64,000 nt of DNA. It comes from Bacteroidaceae bacterium. GTDB lineage: Bacteria; Bacteroidota; Bacteroidia; Bacteroidales; Bacteroidaceae. The stretch spans positions 18,773-82,772 of the forward strand of contig JAFUPU010000002.1 of NCBI GenBank assembly GCA_017472635.1. The letters are read 5' to 3'. Of this stretch, positions 42,535-52,369 are shown piece after piece. The stretch's first letter is position 1; each line of letters starts with the position of its first letter. Made by a program: the position numbers and the translations under genes. The notes beneath the pieces were generated by a model. That model did no database searches. It saw nothing but the letters and a program-made list of their open reading frames with translations, and had not been told where the DNA came from.

Positions 42535-45171
42535 ATGAATAGAAAAGAAAAAAACAATAATGAATACGATGAAATGATGAATTTCTCTCTTCCTGCCTTG
42601 GATGGACAACGTGTTGCAGACACAAGGTTGGGAGATAAAACCTGCTATCAGGTTTACTCTTGTGAGAGAGGGGAAGATATTACGTTTGAAGACTTTGATC
42701 TCTTTCTGGGTGGACACAATATGACGCGTGAAAATGGCGGTTATCAGCACGTTGCGTATATTGAAGATTGGGATAGGGACTGTTCTTTTGTGATGATGAT
42801 GCTCAATGACGTCTTTTGTGATGGAGATTCTGAGGGAGAGGTGAGACTGACACTTTATCGGAGAGGTGAACCCCAACCTTTAGCAACGCAGGTGAAGAAG
42901 GTGTATGAGAGTAGCAAAGATATAAGTTACGTCCTCGAGGTGATAGACTTTGAACCAGGGGATTATTTCTTGCGCATAGATGGTGCAAAGCCAGAAGATG
43001 AGTCGGTTTGGCAGAGCATAGGAGAAAGCGTAGAACTTCCTTTTGTGGTGTTGGAAACAGGAGAAAAGAGAAACCATCCGGTGGTGGTGGCTCCAAACTT
43101 GAAGGTGAAGAAAGCCTTGGTTGAAGAAGACAGAGAAATGCCGGTGTTTGAATATCGGCAGAGAGGGCTTTTTTCATGGGAAGATGAATATGCTGTCTAT
43201 TGCTATACCGACGATTTCACACTGATAGCAAAGGATAGCCAACAGGGAGGTCGGCATACCGGTGGACAGAGCGAACTCAAGATGAAATGGAGGCTTGAAA
43301 CTAAGCGCATCTGGCAACCGGGAACTTACCATCTGGTGTTGGCACACAACCGTGTTCCTTTTTACGTCATTCCCTTTGAGTGGACCTCGCAAGGGTGCAG
43401 GCTGGGAAAAGGATGTCAGGTGGACGAGGAGGATATTTGGTATCCTTTGGTGCGTGAAGTGGCTGTTTCTGAGCAAGTAGAGGTGAAACGTCTGTTTGAG
43501 ACCTATGGTACCGGTGATATGCGCAGACGGGTGTTGGAATGTTGGAAGCAACGAAATCTTTACCGTGCAAGTTGTCAGAAAGGATTGGAGCCTTATGTGG
43601 CGAACCGATTCTTTGTTTGCGATGGAAATTACGAACAGAGTGATTGGAGAGTATACCCCGATTTTGCCATTGCTGCCGGAAACTGGAAAGATGTTTCAGT
43701 GGTGAATATGGCGGATATTGAAGATTGGGATGATTTGCGCGACCAGATAGAAGCCCGCGACATGCTGCTGTTTTATAATCTGGACGACTTCTGTGGAAAA
43801 TGGGGGGATAAGTTGATGGGGTACCTTGAGGAGAAACTCTATGAAGAGGTTGACTGGGGAATGATGCTGATAGGCAGGAAGGCAGAAGTGGAAGCTTTAT
43901 TGCAGCGATACCCGATATTGAAACCGTTCTTTGCTACGGGAATTCATGCACGGTATTCGGGGGAATATACCGACAGAGAAAAAATATACAGCGTAGAAGA
44001 TTGGTTGCAGCTGAACGGATATTCTCTCTCTAACAAGGCAAAATCTGCTTTGTTGGAAGGTATTGTGCAGTGTGGAGACATCAAGTGGGGATATGATACA
44101 GGACGTAGGCTTGTGCGTGAAGGAATGTTGCAGAAACATGCAGCCCGGATGACTCATTTGATGGCACAAGGTGTCGAGCATGTTTGTAAAAAAGATATGC
44201 AGACAATTGAAGTGGCAGACATTGACTTTGAAGCTTTTATTGCAAATTCGCAGGAAAAAGATCTCTTTAAGCAATATAAGAAGAGTATCGAGCAGCTGAA
44301 TCAAATGATAGGCTTGGACGAGGTGAAACAAATGATTATTCGTACAGCCAATCGGGTACTTTTTAATCAGGCACGTCGAGAAAAAGGGCTGAATGTACTG
44401 GCGGATGAAACCCATCACATGATTTTCTGCGGGAATCCGGGAACAGGAAAGACAACGGTAGCCAAAATGATAGGTGCAATCTTTCATTCGTTAGGAATTC
44501 TTTCGAAAGGAGAGGTTGTGGTGACCGAGCGTACAAGTTTGGTCGGACAGTATATTGGAGAAACCGAGGAGAAGATGATGAAGGTGTTGGAGAAGGCAAA
44601 AGGTAACGTCTTGTTCATAGATGAAGCATACACCCTCTACAACGGAGCCGAGGATAGTAAAGATTTTGGCAAGCGTGTGATTGAAAGTCTGCTTACTTTC
44701 TTGGCACAAAAGTCGCCTGACATGATTGTTATCCTGGCAGGATATGAAAAAGAGATGCAGCAACTTATTGATTCAAACGACGGATTGCGTGGACGCTTCC
44801 CTCACCATCTTCATTTTCCAGACTATTCTGTGGGCGAGCTTATGCAGATAGCAAATAATAGGCTGGGAAAAGAGAATCTTGTGCTCAGTGAAGATGCTTT
44901 ACGGTGTATGCAAGAGATTGTTTTCCGTACTCTTTCTCGAAAATCGTCGGATTTCAGCAATGCCCGTTGGATTGAGCAGTTTGTTGCTCACGGTATTCTT
45001 CCTGCCATGGCTGACAGGGTCATTGCAGAGGGTCGGTTGGAAAGTGTGCAAGCTTGCACGCTTGTATTGCCGGCAGATGTAGAAAACGGATATCGTCTGA
45101 TAACCCCTGTTACAGAAGGTTCTACTTGTATTCCACTCAGGAGAAAAATTGGTTTCCGGGCTTGTTCCTGA
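42535..45171 (+). CDS. CbxX/SpoVK-type AAA+ ATPase with large novel N-terminal region
   Basis: This protein has 878 residues. The C-terminal third (about 590-860) is an AAA+ module of the CbbX/SpoVK/EccA kind: Walker A GNPGTGKT at residues 633-640, Walker B VLFIDEAYT at about 692-700, and an arginine-finger region (DGLRGRFPHHLHFPDYS). The first 580 residues are not a family I know. They begin with a beta-rich region (about 30-290, tryptophan/aspartate/glutamate-rich) and continue with helices. CbbX relatives remodel partner proteins, so the front half probably binds the target. No signal peptide. It stands alone between intergenic repeats and tyrS, so context gives no partner. Confidence 0.85.
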   Translation: MNRKEKNNNEYDEMMNFSLPALDGQRVADTRLGDKTCYQVYSCERGEDITFEDFDLFLGGHNMTRENGGYQHVAYIEDWDRDCSFVMMMLNDVFCDGDSEGEVRLTLYRRGEPQPLATQVKKVYESSKDISYVLEVIDFEPGDYFLRIDGAKPEDESVWQSIGESVELPFVVLETGEKRNHPVVVAPNLKVKKALVEEDREMPVFEYRQRGLFSWEDEYAVYCYTDDFTLIAKDSQQGGRHTGGQSELKMKWRLETKRIWQPGTYHLVLAHNRVPFYVIPFEWTSQGCRLGKGCQVDEEDIWYPLVREVAVSEQVEVKRLFETYGTGDMRRRVLECWKQRNLYRASCQKGLEPYVANRFFVCDGNYEQSDWRVYPDFAIAAGNWKDVSVVNMADIEDWDDLRDQIEARDMLLFYNLDDFCGKWGDKLMGYLEEKLYEEVDWGMMLIGRKAEVEALLQRYPILKPFFATGIHARYSGEYTDREKIYSVEDWLQLNGYSLSNKAKSALLEGIVQCGDIKWGYDTGRRLVREGMLQKHAARMTHLMAQGVEHVCKKDMQTIEVADIDFEAFIANSQEKDLFKQYKKSIEQLNQMIGLDEVKQMIIRTANRVLFNQARREKGLNVLADETHHMIFCGNPGTGKTTVAKMIGAIFHSLGILSKGEVVVTERTSLVGQYIGETEEKMMKVLEKAKGNVLFIDEAYTLYNGAEDSKDFGKRVIESLLTFLAQKSPDMIVILAGYEKEMQQLIDSNDGLRGRFPHHLHFPDYSVGELMQIANNRLGKENLVLSEDALRCMQEIVFRTLSRKSSDFSNARWIEQFVAHGILPAMADRVIAEGRLESVQACTLVLPADVENGYRLITPVTEGSTCIPLRRKIGFRACS

Positions 45172-45206
45172 TGAATTGGCTCTGTAGAGTCAGGGAAGAA
45201 AAAGAG

Positions 45207-45254
45207 AGGCACGGATTGGTCGAGCCGATGGTTTGCCCGATGCAGTCCGTGCCT
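45207..45254 (-). terminator. Terminator of tyrS
   Basis: AGGCACGGA (45207-45215) pairs perfectly with TCCGTGCCT (45246-45254). Read on the minus strand the stem is followed by CTCTTTTTCTT, so it ends tyrS transcripts. The plus-strand flank has only scattered T. Confidence 0.75.
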
Positions 45255-45279
45255 GAAATCTTGCGGTTGTTTTGTTTTC

Positions 45280-46572
45280 TTATTTTGCTATTACCAGGTA
45301 ATAGTTCTTTTTCCCACGTTGTACCAGCAGGTATTTTCCATTCAGCAGGTCGTTGGTGGTAATTGTTTGGTCAAAGGCTGTCAGTTTCTCTTTGTTTAAT
45401 GATACACCACCGCCTTGTACCAGCTTGCGCATCTCGCCTTTTGAAGGGAAGACGGCTGCATTTTCTACAAACAGGTCTACAGCTTTTACTCCCTCGGCAA
45501 GCAGGTTCTTGTCTATCTCAAATTGGGGGACTCCTTCGAACACAGCCAGCAGCGTTGCCTCGTCCAATTTGTGCAGAGCCTCACTTGTTGCATTTCCAAA
45601 AAGGATGCCCGATGCTTCTACGGCAGCATTGTAGTCTTCCTCGGAGTGTACCATGATGGTGACCTCTTTAGCCAGACGTTTTTGCAGCAGGCGCAAGTGG
45701 GGAGCCTCGGTATGTTCGGCAATGAGCGCTTCGATTTCTTCTTTTCCGATGGAGGTGAATATCTTGATGTAGCGGGCTGCATCTTCGTCACTTACGTTCA
45801 GCCAGAATTGGTAGAACTTGTAGGGTGAGGTGTAATTGGGGTCAAGCCAGATGTTTCCGCTTTCAGTTTTTCCGAACTTGCCACCATCGGCTTTGGTGAT
45901 GAGAGGGCAGGTCAATGCGTATGCTTCTCCTCCCGTTGTACGGCGGATAAGTTCAGTGCCTGTTGTGATGTTACCCCATTGGTCGCTTCCGCCTACTTGC
46001 AGCTTGCAATTCTTGTGGGTATTCAGGTAGAGGAAGTCATATCCCTGCAGCAGCTGGTAGGTAAATTCGGTGAACGAAAGTCCGTCGCGGGCTTCTCCGT
46101 TGAGTCGCTTCTGTACGCTATCTTTAGCCATCATGTAATTTACGGTGATGTGCTTTCCGATGTCGCGTGCGAAGTCAAGGAACGTGAAGTCTTTCATCCA
46201 ATCGTAGTTGTTTACCAGTTCGGCCTTGTTTTCGGCGTCGCTGTTGAAGTCGAGAAACTTCTCCAGTTGTTTTTTGATGCAGGCGACATTGTGGCTCAAG
46301 GTTTTTTCGTCAAGCAGGTTTCGTTCTTGCGATTTTCCCGAGGGGTCTCCAATCATTCCGGTAGCTCCACCGATGAGTGCCAGCGGTTTATGTCCGCAGC
46401 GTTGCAGGTGGCGCAACATCATCACTCCGCACAAGTGTCCGATGTGTAGTGAGTCAGCTGTAGGGTCGATGCCCAAGTAAGCTGTTACCATCTCTTTTGA
46501 GAGTAGTTCTTCGGTGCCCGGCATCATGGTGTGCAGCATGCCGCGCCATTTCAGTTCTTCTACAAAATTCAT
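45280..46572 (-). CDS. tyrS: Tyrosyl-tRNA synthetase
   Basis: TyrRS charges tRNA-Tyr. The class I signature HIGH is at residues 43-46 ([10 protein letters not shown]). The KMSKS loop equivalent reads KFGKTESGN, typical for the bacterial TyrRS branch. The C-terminal S4-like RNA-binding domain (about 350-425) ends [14 protein letters not shown]. At 430 residues the length is normal. A promoter-like TAATTTTG lies 143 bp upstream, giving a leader of about 130 nt, long for this genome. Confidence 0.97.
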   Translation of the reverse strand: MNFVEELKWRGMLHTMMPGTEELLSKEMVTAYLGIDPTADSLHIGHLCGVMMLRHLQRCGHKPLALIGGATGMIGDPSGKSQERNLLDEKTLSHNVACIKKQLEKFLDFNSDAENKAELVNNYDWMKDFTFLDFARDIGKHITVNYMMAKDSVQKRLNGEARDGLSFTEFTYQLLQGYDFLYLNTHKNCKLQVGGSDQWGNITTGTELIRRTTGGEAYALTCPLITKADGGKFGKTESGNIWLDPNYTSPYKFYQFWLNVSDEDAARYIKIFTSIGKEEIEALIAEHTEAPHLRLLQKRLAKEVTIMVHSEEDYNAAVEASGILFGNATSEALHKLDEATLLAVFEGVPQFEIDKNLLAEGVKAVDLFVENAAVFPSKGEMRKLVQGGGVSLNKEKLTAFDQTITTNDLLNGKYLLVQRGKKNYYLVIAK

Positions 46573-46715
46573 TGTATCTATTGTTGTTTTTTAGTTATTT
46601 TTTCTCTTTTCTGAGTAGGAATCCATTGTTTGTCGATGGATGTTTCTTTTCTTGATAGGGGCTCTTGTCTTTCAGAGACCCGACAGTTATCTGTCAATCC
46701 TTGATATTCAGTGGG

Positions 46716-46723
46716 CAAAATTA
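46716..46723 (-). promoter_or_regulatory. Promoter -7 box of tyrS
   Basis: Minus-strand TAATTTTG is an exact TAnnTTTG match, located between the DUF3108 stop and tyrS, so tyrS can be transcribed separately from the upstream genes. Confidence 0.5.
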
Positions 46724-46756
46724 CGACCTTTTTGGGGAATAGCCAAGAATCTGGTA

Positions 46757-47602
46757 TCATTTCTTCACTATAGAACTCAATGGGTATCGGTTTCCTTTCA
46801 CTTTCTTAAGGAATGCCTTAGCAGAGCCGAAGTTAAGATAGAGGTCAAGTCGGACGGGCAAGTGGTTGTCGTCATCGGTGACGTAGAAGGTTATTACCTC
46901 TTTTTCTTTCCCCCTTTTGTCGTATTCAACCAACGAGAACACCAGACATCGGTAGGTGGTCTCCTTGTCGTCTTCTGCCGTGAAGTTCTTTTTTCCCCGA
47001 TAGATGAGTGTTTGTTCTTCCACTTTGCGTCCGGTAGCCATTAAGAAATTGATTTTCTGCCCCACTTTATAGTTTGTCGGGTCAAATGAACGTGCTCTTG
47101 CCAAGATGTTCAGCATGTCGAATACGCATTCGTCTTTTGTATCTTCGCTGAAGGTTATTTCACCGTCTTTATGCAAGCGCCGTTGCTTTACGTAAGTCTT
47201 TCCGTCGTGGTGTGAGAACCATGCTTCGTCTACGGTGTATCGTTTGCCTTCTTCTGCTCCCTTGCGGAAGTAGATGGGTTCAAGTTCACGGGTCATTACA
47301 CTTTTCAGTGTGTCGCGCATTTTAAAGAAGAAGTCAGCCCGTTTGTTGCTGATAGCCAACAGCGTGTTAGTATATCCGGCAGTGCCATTATAGTTGAAAC
47401 TGTCCATTTTCAACGAAGCAGTACCGGCTTTCACCCATACGAATTTCCAGTTGAAGAAGAGTTCGTATGTCAGCTGTTCTCCGCTGAAGAAAGCATTGTT
47501 CTCTTGCGGGCATCCGGCTGTAGCTTTGATTGGAAGCATCGTCAGTGCTGTAATCAGCATTGCCTGTACCGTTATTGAGATTGTTTTCGTTTTCATTGTC
47601 AT
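46757..47602 (-). CDS. DUF3108 exported protein
   Basis: This 281-residue protein has a signal peptide (ALTMLPIKATAG). It matches the DUF3108 pattern: GEQLTYELFFNWKFVWVKAG at about residues 41-60, RADFFFKMRDTLKSVM, and VRLDLYLNFGSAKAFLKKVKG near the end. DUF3108 proteins are all-beta and probably periplasmic; function is unknown. Starts at 47602 and 47596 are both possible. It follows the Ig-like lipoprotein gene by 12 bp and is probably co-transcribed with it and the GH3-like gene. Confidence 0.88.
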   Translation of the reverse strand: MTMKTKTISITVQAMLITALTMLPIKATAGCPQENNAFFSGEQLTYELFFNWKFVWVKAGTASLKMDSFNYNGTAGYTNTLLAISNKRADFFFKMRDTLKSVMTRELEPIYFRKGAEEGKRYTVDEAWFSHHDGKTYVKQRRLHKDGEITFSEDTKDECVFDMLNILARARSFDPTNYKVGQKINFLMATGRKVEEQTLIYRGKKNFTAEDDKETTYRCLVFSLVEYDKRGKEKEVITFYVTDDDNHLPVRLDLYLNFGSAKAFLKKVKGNRYPLSSIVKK

Positions 47603-47614
47603 GTTTTTGGGGTG

Positions 47615-49621
47615 TTATCTCCGTTTTTGCCTTTCGCGTTCGGCATTTTTGCTTTTCTTTTTCTTTTCGGTGTCTGGTTTTTGCTTGGTTATCTCCAGCG
47701 GTTTTTGTTTTTCCAGTGGGGTCGCCTGCAAATCCCAGTCCTGTCTCATGTCCCATAGGGCGCGTATCTCCAGCGGATGCGGGTAGTAATAGACCTGTTC
47801 GGCTTGCAGCTTGTTTTCATAGAGACCGGTGTCCCATATTCCGTTTGCATTGTCGTCGCAGATGAGGCGGGCATAGTAGGTGCCGGGTTTGAGGAAGTAG
47901 AAGTCGGCTCTTCCTTTTTCTACAGCCGCCCGATATACCGGTGCGTCTTGCGTGTTCAGCAGTTCTACCAGTGCTGTTTGGGGCAGTTTTTTTGCTTTCA
48001 AGTCAAATGAAAGGGTTCCGTATTCGTCGAGTGAACGCATTTTCAGTGACTCTTTGATGCGTTTTGAGTGCAAGCCGTATATTCCGGTGAATGCAGCCGA
48101 ATCTATACTCAGTTCGTATTCTTGTTCGGGTCTCCATTCGGCAAGCAGGCGATAGGCACGGAGTCTGCCTTCTATCGGTTCAAATATATAAGGTATCTCT
48201 TCCCACAGGGTGTCAACCTTGTGTTTGAGGTGTATTGCCGATGCGTCGTAGTTTGCCAATGGTTCGTCAAATTCCAGTTGCATGACGCGGTAAACATCGG
48301 TTGTCCCTTTGGGGCTGATCTTTACGTTCAGGAACTTTTTGGGTGGCAGTGTGTCTGTCAACACTTCGCCCTCTTTCAGTTTGCGGCGGCGTTTTTTCAG
48401 TTCTTTCTGGAACTCTTCCAACTGCTTGTTCCGTTCCTTCTCAATCATGGCACGGTTTTTCTTGGCTGCCATTTCCAGTGTGTCGGTGCGTGGCACCAGT
48501 TGGTTGAGTGTGTCGGTGTAGAGGTAGGCTATAGCCATCTTCAGTGTGTCCAGGTTGTATACGGCAGAGTCAGATATCCAAAAGGTCAACGAGTCGTAGT
48601 CGGCTGACACCTCGGGTATCAATGCTTTGTCGGCATCAAAGTTCAGCCCCGTCAGTTTCGGATGCACCGAGTCGTAGGATGCAGCAAAGTAGATAGAAAA
48701 CTTCTCGGGGGTGTGCCGTTCGTTTTTTACCAGATATTGTTGTGTGGGCTTCTCTTTGAATGCCAGCAACACGATGTCGTCGGGCAGAAATCGGGTATAA
48801 GGCACTTGTCGGATGGTATCGATGGTCAGCGAGTCTATCCAGGTCGTGTCAGGTCTGAGTGCCGGTTCGCAGGTGGGGACGATGAGTGTGTCGGTGAAGG
48901 CTATCATCTCGTTTTTCTGGTCAAACTTGTAGTCTTGGTTGCTGTCTGCCAGTCCATAAATCCGATAAGTGCCCGGTGCGATGCCCTTAATCGAGAATTT
49001 TCCCCGACTGTCGGTGCGTGAGACACGCTCGAATGGTTTGCTCGTAAATGCCGAGTCGGCAAGGTCGGCATAGATGCCCACTTGCATGCCTTTTACCGGT
49101 TCGAGATTTTCGGCTGCCAATACAGTGCCGCTGATAGCAAGCGAGTCGATGTTCTCTCCTGTCGAGAATGTAAAGGCAAATTGTCCCATAGGGTTGCCTT
49201 CGTTGTTGTCGACGATGGCATCTCCGAAGTCGATGGAGTAAGTGGTGTTCGGACGCAGGCTGTCCATCAGTTCCACTATCACCTTTTTCCCGTTAGTCTT
49301 TATTTCCGGCATTTCGGTCTGAGGGGGTGAGATGACAACCTTTTCGGATGCCTTTTCCAATTTTATGAACTCGTCAAACACCAACTCAATACGTTTCTCT
49401 TTGCTGCCCAAAGCCCCGGCTATGGGGTTGCTGCTCACCATCACCGGGGGAGTTTCGTCATATGGTCCTCCGTCAGGAGTTCCCATGCGGGCACATGACA
49501 GGATGATGAAAGGGATGATGAAGAGCCAGCAGCTCCATCCCCGGCAACTCCACCTCTGTCTTTTTGGGTTTTCCGAGGAGGTAGGGCACTTGTCTGTCTT
49601 ATATTCCTTGTTGTTGTCCAT
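47615..49621 (-). CDS. Ig-like (SbsA-type) envelope lipoprotein
   Basis: I start at 49621 (MDNNKEYKTDKCPTSSE), giving 668 residues, since the longer form overlaps the previous gene. A long N-region leads to a lipobox IILSC (Cys43). Then comes an Ig-like SbsA domain (PPVMVSSNPIAGALGSKEKR, then FDEFIKLEKASEKVVISPP) at about residues 55-160. Next is a carboxypeptidase-like repeat (ISGTVLAAENLEPVKGMQVG), a charged helix around residues 390-435, and further beta domains. This layout is common in Bacteroidota; role unknown, probably cell-surface or outer-membrane structure. The tail is lysine/arginine-rich. Confidence 0.82.
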   Translation of the reverse strand: MDNNKEYKTDKCPTSSENPKRQRWSCRGWSCWLFIIPFIILSCARMGTPDGGPYDETPPVMVSSNPIAGALGSKEKRIELVFDEFIKLEKASEKVVISPPQTEMPEIKTNGKKVIVELMDSLRPNTTYSIDFGDAIVDNNEGNPMGQFAFTFSTGENIDSLAISGTVLAAENLEPVKGMQVGIYADLADSAFTSKPFERVSRTDSRGKFSIKGIAPGTYRIYGLADSNQDYKFDQKNEMIAFTDTLIVPTCEPALRPDTTWIDSLTIDTIRQVPYTRFLPDDIVLLAFKEKPTQQYLVKNERHTPEKFSIYFAASYDSVHPKLTGLNFDADKALIPEVSADYDSLTFWISDSAVYNLDTLKMAIAYLYTDTLNQLVPRTDTLEMAAKKNRAMIEKERNKQLEEFQKELKKRRRKLKEGEVLTDTLPPKKFLNVKISPKGTTDVYRVMQLEFDEPLANYDASAIHLKHKVDTLWEEIPYIFEPIEGRLRAYRLLAEWRPEQEYELSIDSAAFTGIYGLHSKRIKESLKMRSLDEYGTLSFDLKAKKLPQTALVELLNTQDAPVYRAAVEKGRADFYFLKPGTYYARLICDDNANGIWDTGLYENKLQAEQVYYYPHPLEIRALWDMRQDWDLQATPLEKQKPLEITKQKPDTEKKKKSKNAERERQKRR

Positions 49622-49665
49622 CGTTTTACCTTCAGTGGTCAATGTGAACTGTACATTGCGTACTG

Positions 49666-51171
49666 TCAATTGAATTTCAGCATTTCCTCAATGTATTCAC
49701 GTGTGTTACTCAAGCGGGGCACCTTGTGCTGTCCGCCCAACTTTCCTTTGTCTTTCAGCCAGTCGTGAAACAGTCCTTCGCGTGCCACCACTACCTCTAA
49801 GGGTTGCAGGGTGATGTCTTTGTATCGTTTTGCCTCGTAGTCAGAGTTCACCTTTTGCAAGGTTTCGTCGAGCACTTGTGCAAACTTGTCCATTTCATCG
49901 GGCATCACCGAGAACTCTATCAGCCATTGGTGCCTGCATTTGGCATTGGCATCCATGAATACGGGCGCAGCCGAATACTCATTGACTCTTGCTCCCGTAG
50001 CCTCGCAGGCAGCGGTCAGTCCGCGTTCGGCATTTTCTACCACCAACTCTTCTCCAAATGCGTTGATGAAGTGTTTTGTTCGTCCTGAAATGATAAATTT
50101 ATAGGGATTTTTGCTGGTAAATCTCACGGTGTCTCCAATCAAGTAACGCCAGAGTCCGCACCGGTTGCTGATGACCATGGCATAGTTCCGTCCGATTTCG
50201 ACTCCGCTCAGTGGTACGGCTGTCGGGTTGGGCTTTTCCATCTCTTCCATAGGGATGAATTCATAGAATGTTCCGTAGTCGAGCATCAGCATCATGGCTG
50301 CATCTGTGGGGTCGTTTTGTATACCAAAAAATCCTTCGCTGGCATTGTACGTTTCGCGATACTGCATCCTGTCTGAGGGTATCAGTTCGTTGTATGCCTC
50401 CTTGTAAGGAGCGAAGCTCACACCGCCGTGGAAGAATATCTCCAGCTCGGGCCATACCTCGGCTATGTGCTGTTTTCCGGTGATGTCAAGCACATGTTTC
50501 AACACTGCCATCATCCACGAGGGTACGCCCGAGATGTTGGTGATGTTTTTGCCTATCGTTTCGCGGGCTATGCGCTCCATCTTTTCCTCAAAGTCGCTTA
50601 TCAGTGCCACTTTCTTCGATGGCACTCTCAGCAGGTTCACCATGGGACTGATGTTTTCTATCAGAATGGCAGAAAGGTCTCCCACCAGGCTGTGTTTGAG
50701 ATTGTAGTTTGGGGCATGGCTTCCGCCCAATATCAGTCCCTTCCCGTCGAAAAAGCGTGAGTCGGGACGGCTTTGCAGGTAGTAAGCCACACAATCTGTC
50801 GGACCGGCATAGTGCATGCTGTGCAGTCCGTCGCGGGTTACGGGGATGAACTTGCTCTTGTCGTTGGTCGTACCCGACGATTTGGCAAACCACTTCACTT
50901 GTCCCGGCCACAGTACGTTGGCAACGCCTTGGCGCATCTTCTCTACATAGGGCTTTATATCTTCGTAAGTCTGTATAGGCACTTGGCGGGCAAAATCTTC
51001 ATAAGTGTGTATGGTGTCATATCCATGTTCCTGCCCCCATAGGGTATTACGTGCATCTTTTATCAGTTTTTTCAGCTGCTCCCATTGCAGCGCCTCCGCT
51101 TGGGTTTCATATCTTGATAAAAAACGCTGGCGGGGTATGAAAAGCTTGCTTATCAGCTTGGTTTTACTCAT
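49666..51171 (-). CDS. GH3 auxin-responsive-promoter family protein
   Basis: This 501-residue protein belongs to the GH3 superfamily of acyl-adenylate-forming enzymes, known in plants for joining amino acids to hormones. Bacterial members have unknown substrates. ATP-binding stretches are visible (WFAKSSGTTNDKSKFIPVT near residue 95; YNASEGFFGIQ near 280; YLIGDTVRFTS near 345). It is usually found in Bacteroidota chromosomes next to envelope genes, as here (Ig-like lipoprotein and DUF3108 downstream). No signal peptide, so it acts in the cytoplasm. Confidence 0.9.
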   Translation of the reverse strand: MSKTKLISKLFIPRQRFLSRYETQAEALQWEQLKKLIKDARNTLWGQEHGYDTIHTYEDFARQVPIQTYEDIKPYVEKMRQGVANVLWPGQVKWFAKSSGTTNDKSKFIPVTRDGLHSMHYAGPTDCVAYYLQSRPDSRFFDGKGLILGGSHAPNYNLKHSLVGDLSAILIENISPMVNLLRVPSKKVALISDFEEKMERIARETIGKNITNISGVPSWMMAVLKHVLDITGKQHIAEVWPELEIFFHGGVSFAPYKEAYNELIPSDRMQYRETYNASEGFFGIQNDPTDAAMMLMLDYGTFYEFIPMEEMEKPNPTAVPLSGVEIGRNYAMVISNRCGLWRYLIGDTVRFTSKNPYKFIISGRTKHFINAFGEELVVENAERGLTAACEATGARVNEYSAAPVFMDANAKCRHQWLIEFSVMPDEMDKFAQVLDETLQKVNSDYEAKRYKDITLQPLEVVVAREGLFHDWLKDKGKLGGQHKVPRLSNTREYIEEMLKFN

Positions 51172-51212
51172 TATTTAGGTTCTTTACGAAAAAAAACAGA
51201 AAAAAATCGGTG

Positions 51213-51220
51213 CAAAATTA
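51213..51220 (-). promoter_or_regulatory. Promoter -7 box of the GH3 operon
   Basis: Minus-strand TAATTTTG, an exact TAnnTTTG match, 41 bp upstream of the ATG at 51171. Confidence 0.5.
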
Positions 51221-51241
51221 CGTGAAAGTTCTTAAAATACC

Positions 51242-51249
51242 TATCTTTA
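51242..51249 (+). promoter_or_regulatory. Promoter -7 box of pfkA
   Basis: TATCTTTA, one base off TAnnTTTG, 37 bp upstream of the pfkA ATG and 21 bp from the divergent GH3 box. Confidence 0.45.
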
Positions 51250-51286
51250 CGCACTGATTTTAATATTCATTAGACTAAAAAAGAGA

Positions 51287-52297
51287 ATGCGGATAGGAAT
51301 TTTGACTTCTGGAGGCGATTGTCCGGGTATAAATGCCACCATTCGGGGCGTATGCAAGACTGCCATTCACCATTATGGCATGGAGGTGTTGGGTATTCAT
51401 GGCGGCTTCAAGGGATTGCTGGAGCTCGACTATGAGGTGATGGACGACCGTTCCCTTACCGGGTTGCTCACGATGGGAGGCACCATCCTTGGCACGTCGC
51501 GTGAAAAACCTTATGGGAAGAAACACCAGGTGCCCGGGGTTGACAAACCGGCTTTGTTGAAAGCCAACATCCTCAAGTTGGGGTTGGATGCGGTGGTCTG
51601 CATCGGAGGAAACGGTACGCAGAAGACGGCTTACCGTATGGCTGCAGATGGCATACCTGTGGTGGGGATACCTAAAACCATCGACAACGATGTGGCTGGT
51701 ACCGAAGTGTGTTTCGGTTTTCAGACGGCGGTGAGCATTGCCACTGAGGCAATAGACCGCCTGCATTCTACTGCCAGTGCCCATAAGCGGGTGATGGTCA
51801 TTGAAGTGATGGGGCACAAAGCCGGGTGGATTGCCCTTTATAGTGGCATGGCGGGCGGAGGAGATGTCATCCTGATACCCGAGCGTGCCTATTCTTTAGA
51901 ACAGGTTACCCGCTCGATAGAGCAGCGTATGCAACGCGGAAAGAATTACGCCATTGTGGTAGTGGCTGAAGGGGTGCATACTCCTATCGGGAGACGTGCC
52001 GGTGAATATGTAGCTGCCGAACTTGCCCGTCTGACAGGAGTTGAAACGCGAGAAACCATCTTGGGTTATACGCAACGAGGGGGGACGCCCTGTCCTTACG
52101 ACCGCATCTTGGCTACCCGTATGGGGGCTCACGCTGTAGAACTGATAGCGCAGGGTGAATTTGGAAAGATGGTGGCAATGCGTGGCGATAACGTCACTTC
52201 TGTCTCTTTGGCAGAGGTGGCAGGAGTGACCCGGTTGGTACCTGTTGATCACGAACTGATACTTCAAGGCAAACAAATGGGGGTTTGCTTCGGATAA
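51287..52297 (+). CDS. pfkA: 6-phosphofructokinase
   Basis: This 336-residue enzyme phosphorylates fructose 6-phosphate in glycolysis. Motifs present are GILTSGGDCPGINATIRG, PKTIDNDV with the catalytic Asp pair, EVMGHKAGWIA and the sugar-phosphate region GYTQRGGTPCPYDR. The phosphate-donor loop reads GGNGTQKT (Asn109) rather than GGDGS of the E. coli enzyme or GGDDT of pyrophosphate enzymes, so ATP versus PPi use cannot be decided with confidence. It is single-gene and divergent from the GH3-like gene. Confidence 0.94.
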   Translation: MRIGILTSGGDCPGINATIRGVCKTAIHHYGMEVLGIHGGFKGLLELDYEVMDDRSLTGLLTMGGTILGTSREKPYGKKHQVPGVDKPALLKANILKLGLDAVVCIGGNGTQKTAYRMAADGIPVVGIPKTIDNDVAGTEVCFGFQTAVSIATEAIDRLHSTASAHKRVMVIEVMGHKAGWIALYSGMAGGGDVILIPERAYSLEQVTRSIEQRMQRGKNYAIVVVAEGVHTPIGRRAGEYVAAELARLTGVETRETILGYTQRGGTPCPYDRILATRMGAHAVELIAQGEFGKMVAMRGDNVTSVSLAEVAGVTRLVPVDHELILQGKQMGVCFG

Positions 52298-52369
52298 TTT
52301 TACCGTATTCTTTCTTGGTTTGTTGTCTCTGTTTACTGTGTTTGTGGCTTGGTGAAAACCCTCATATCC

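Noticed and set aside
42535-45171. The AAA+ gene as a RuBisCO activase (CbbX)
   Set aside because: No RuBisCO genes are present and the N-terminal 580 residues are absent from CbbX; only the ATPase module is shared.
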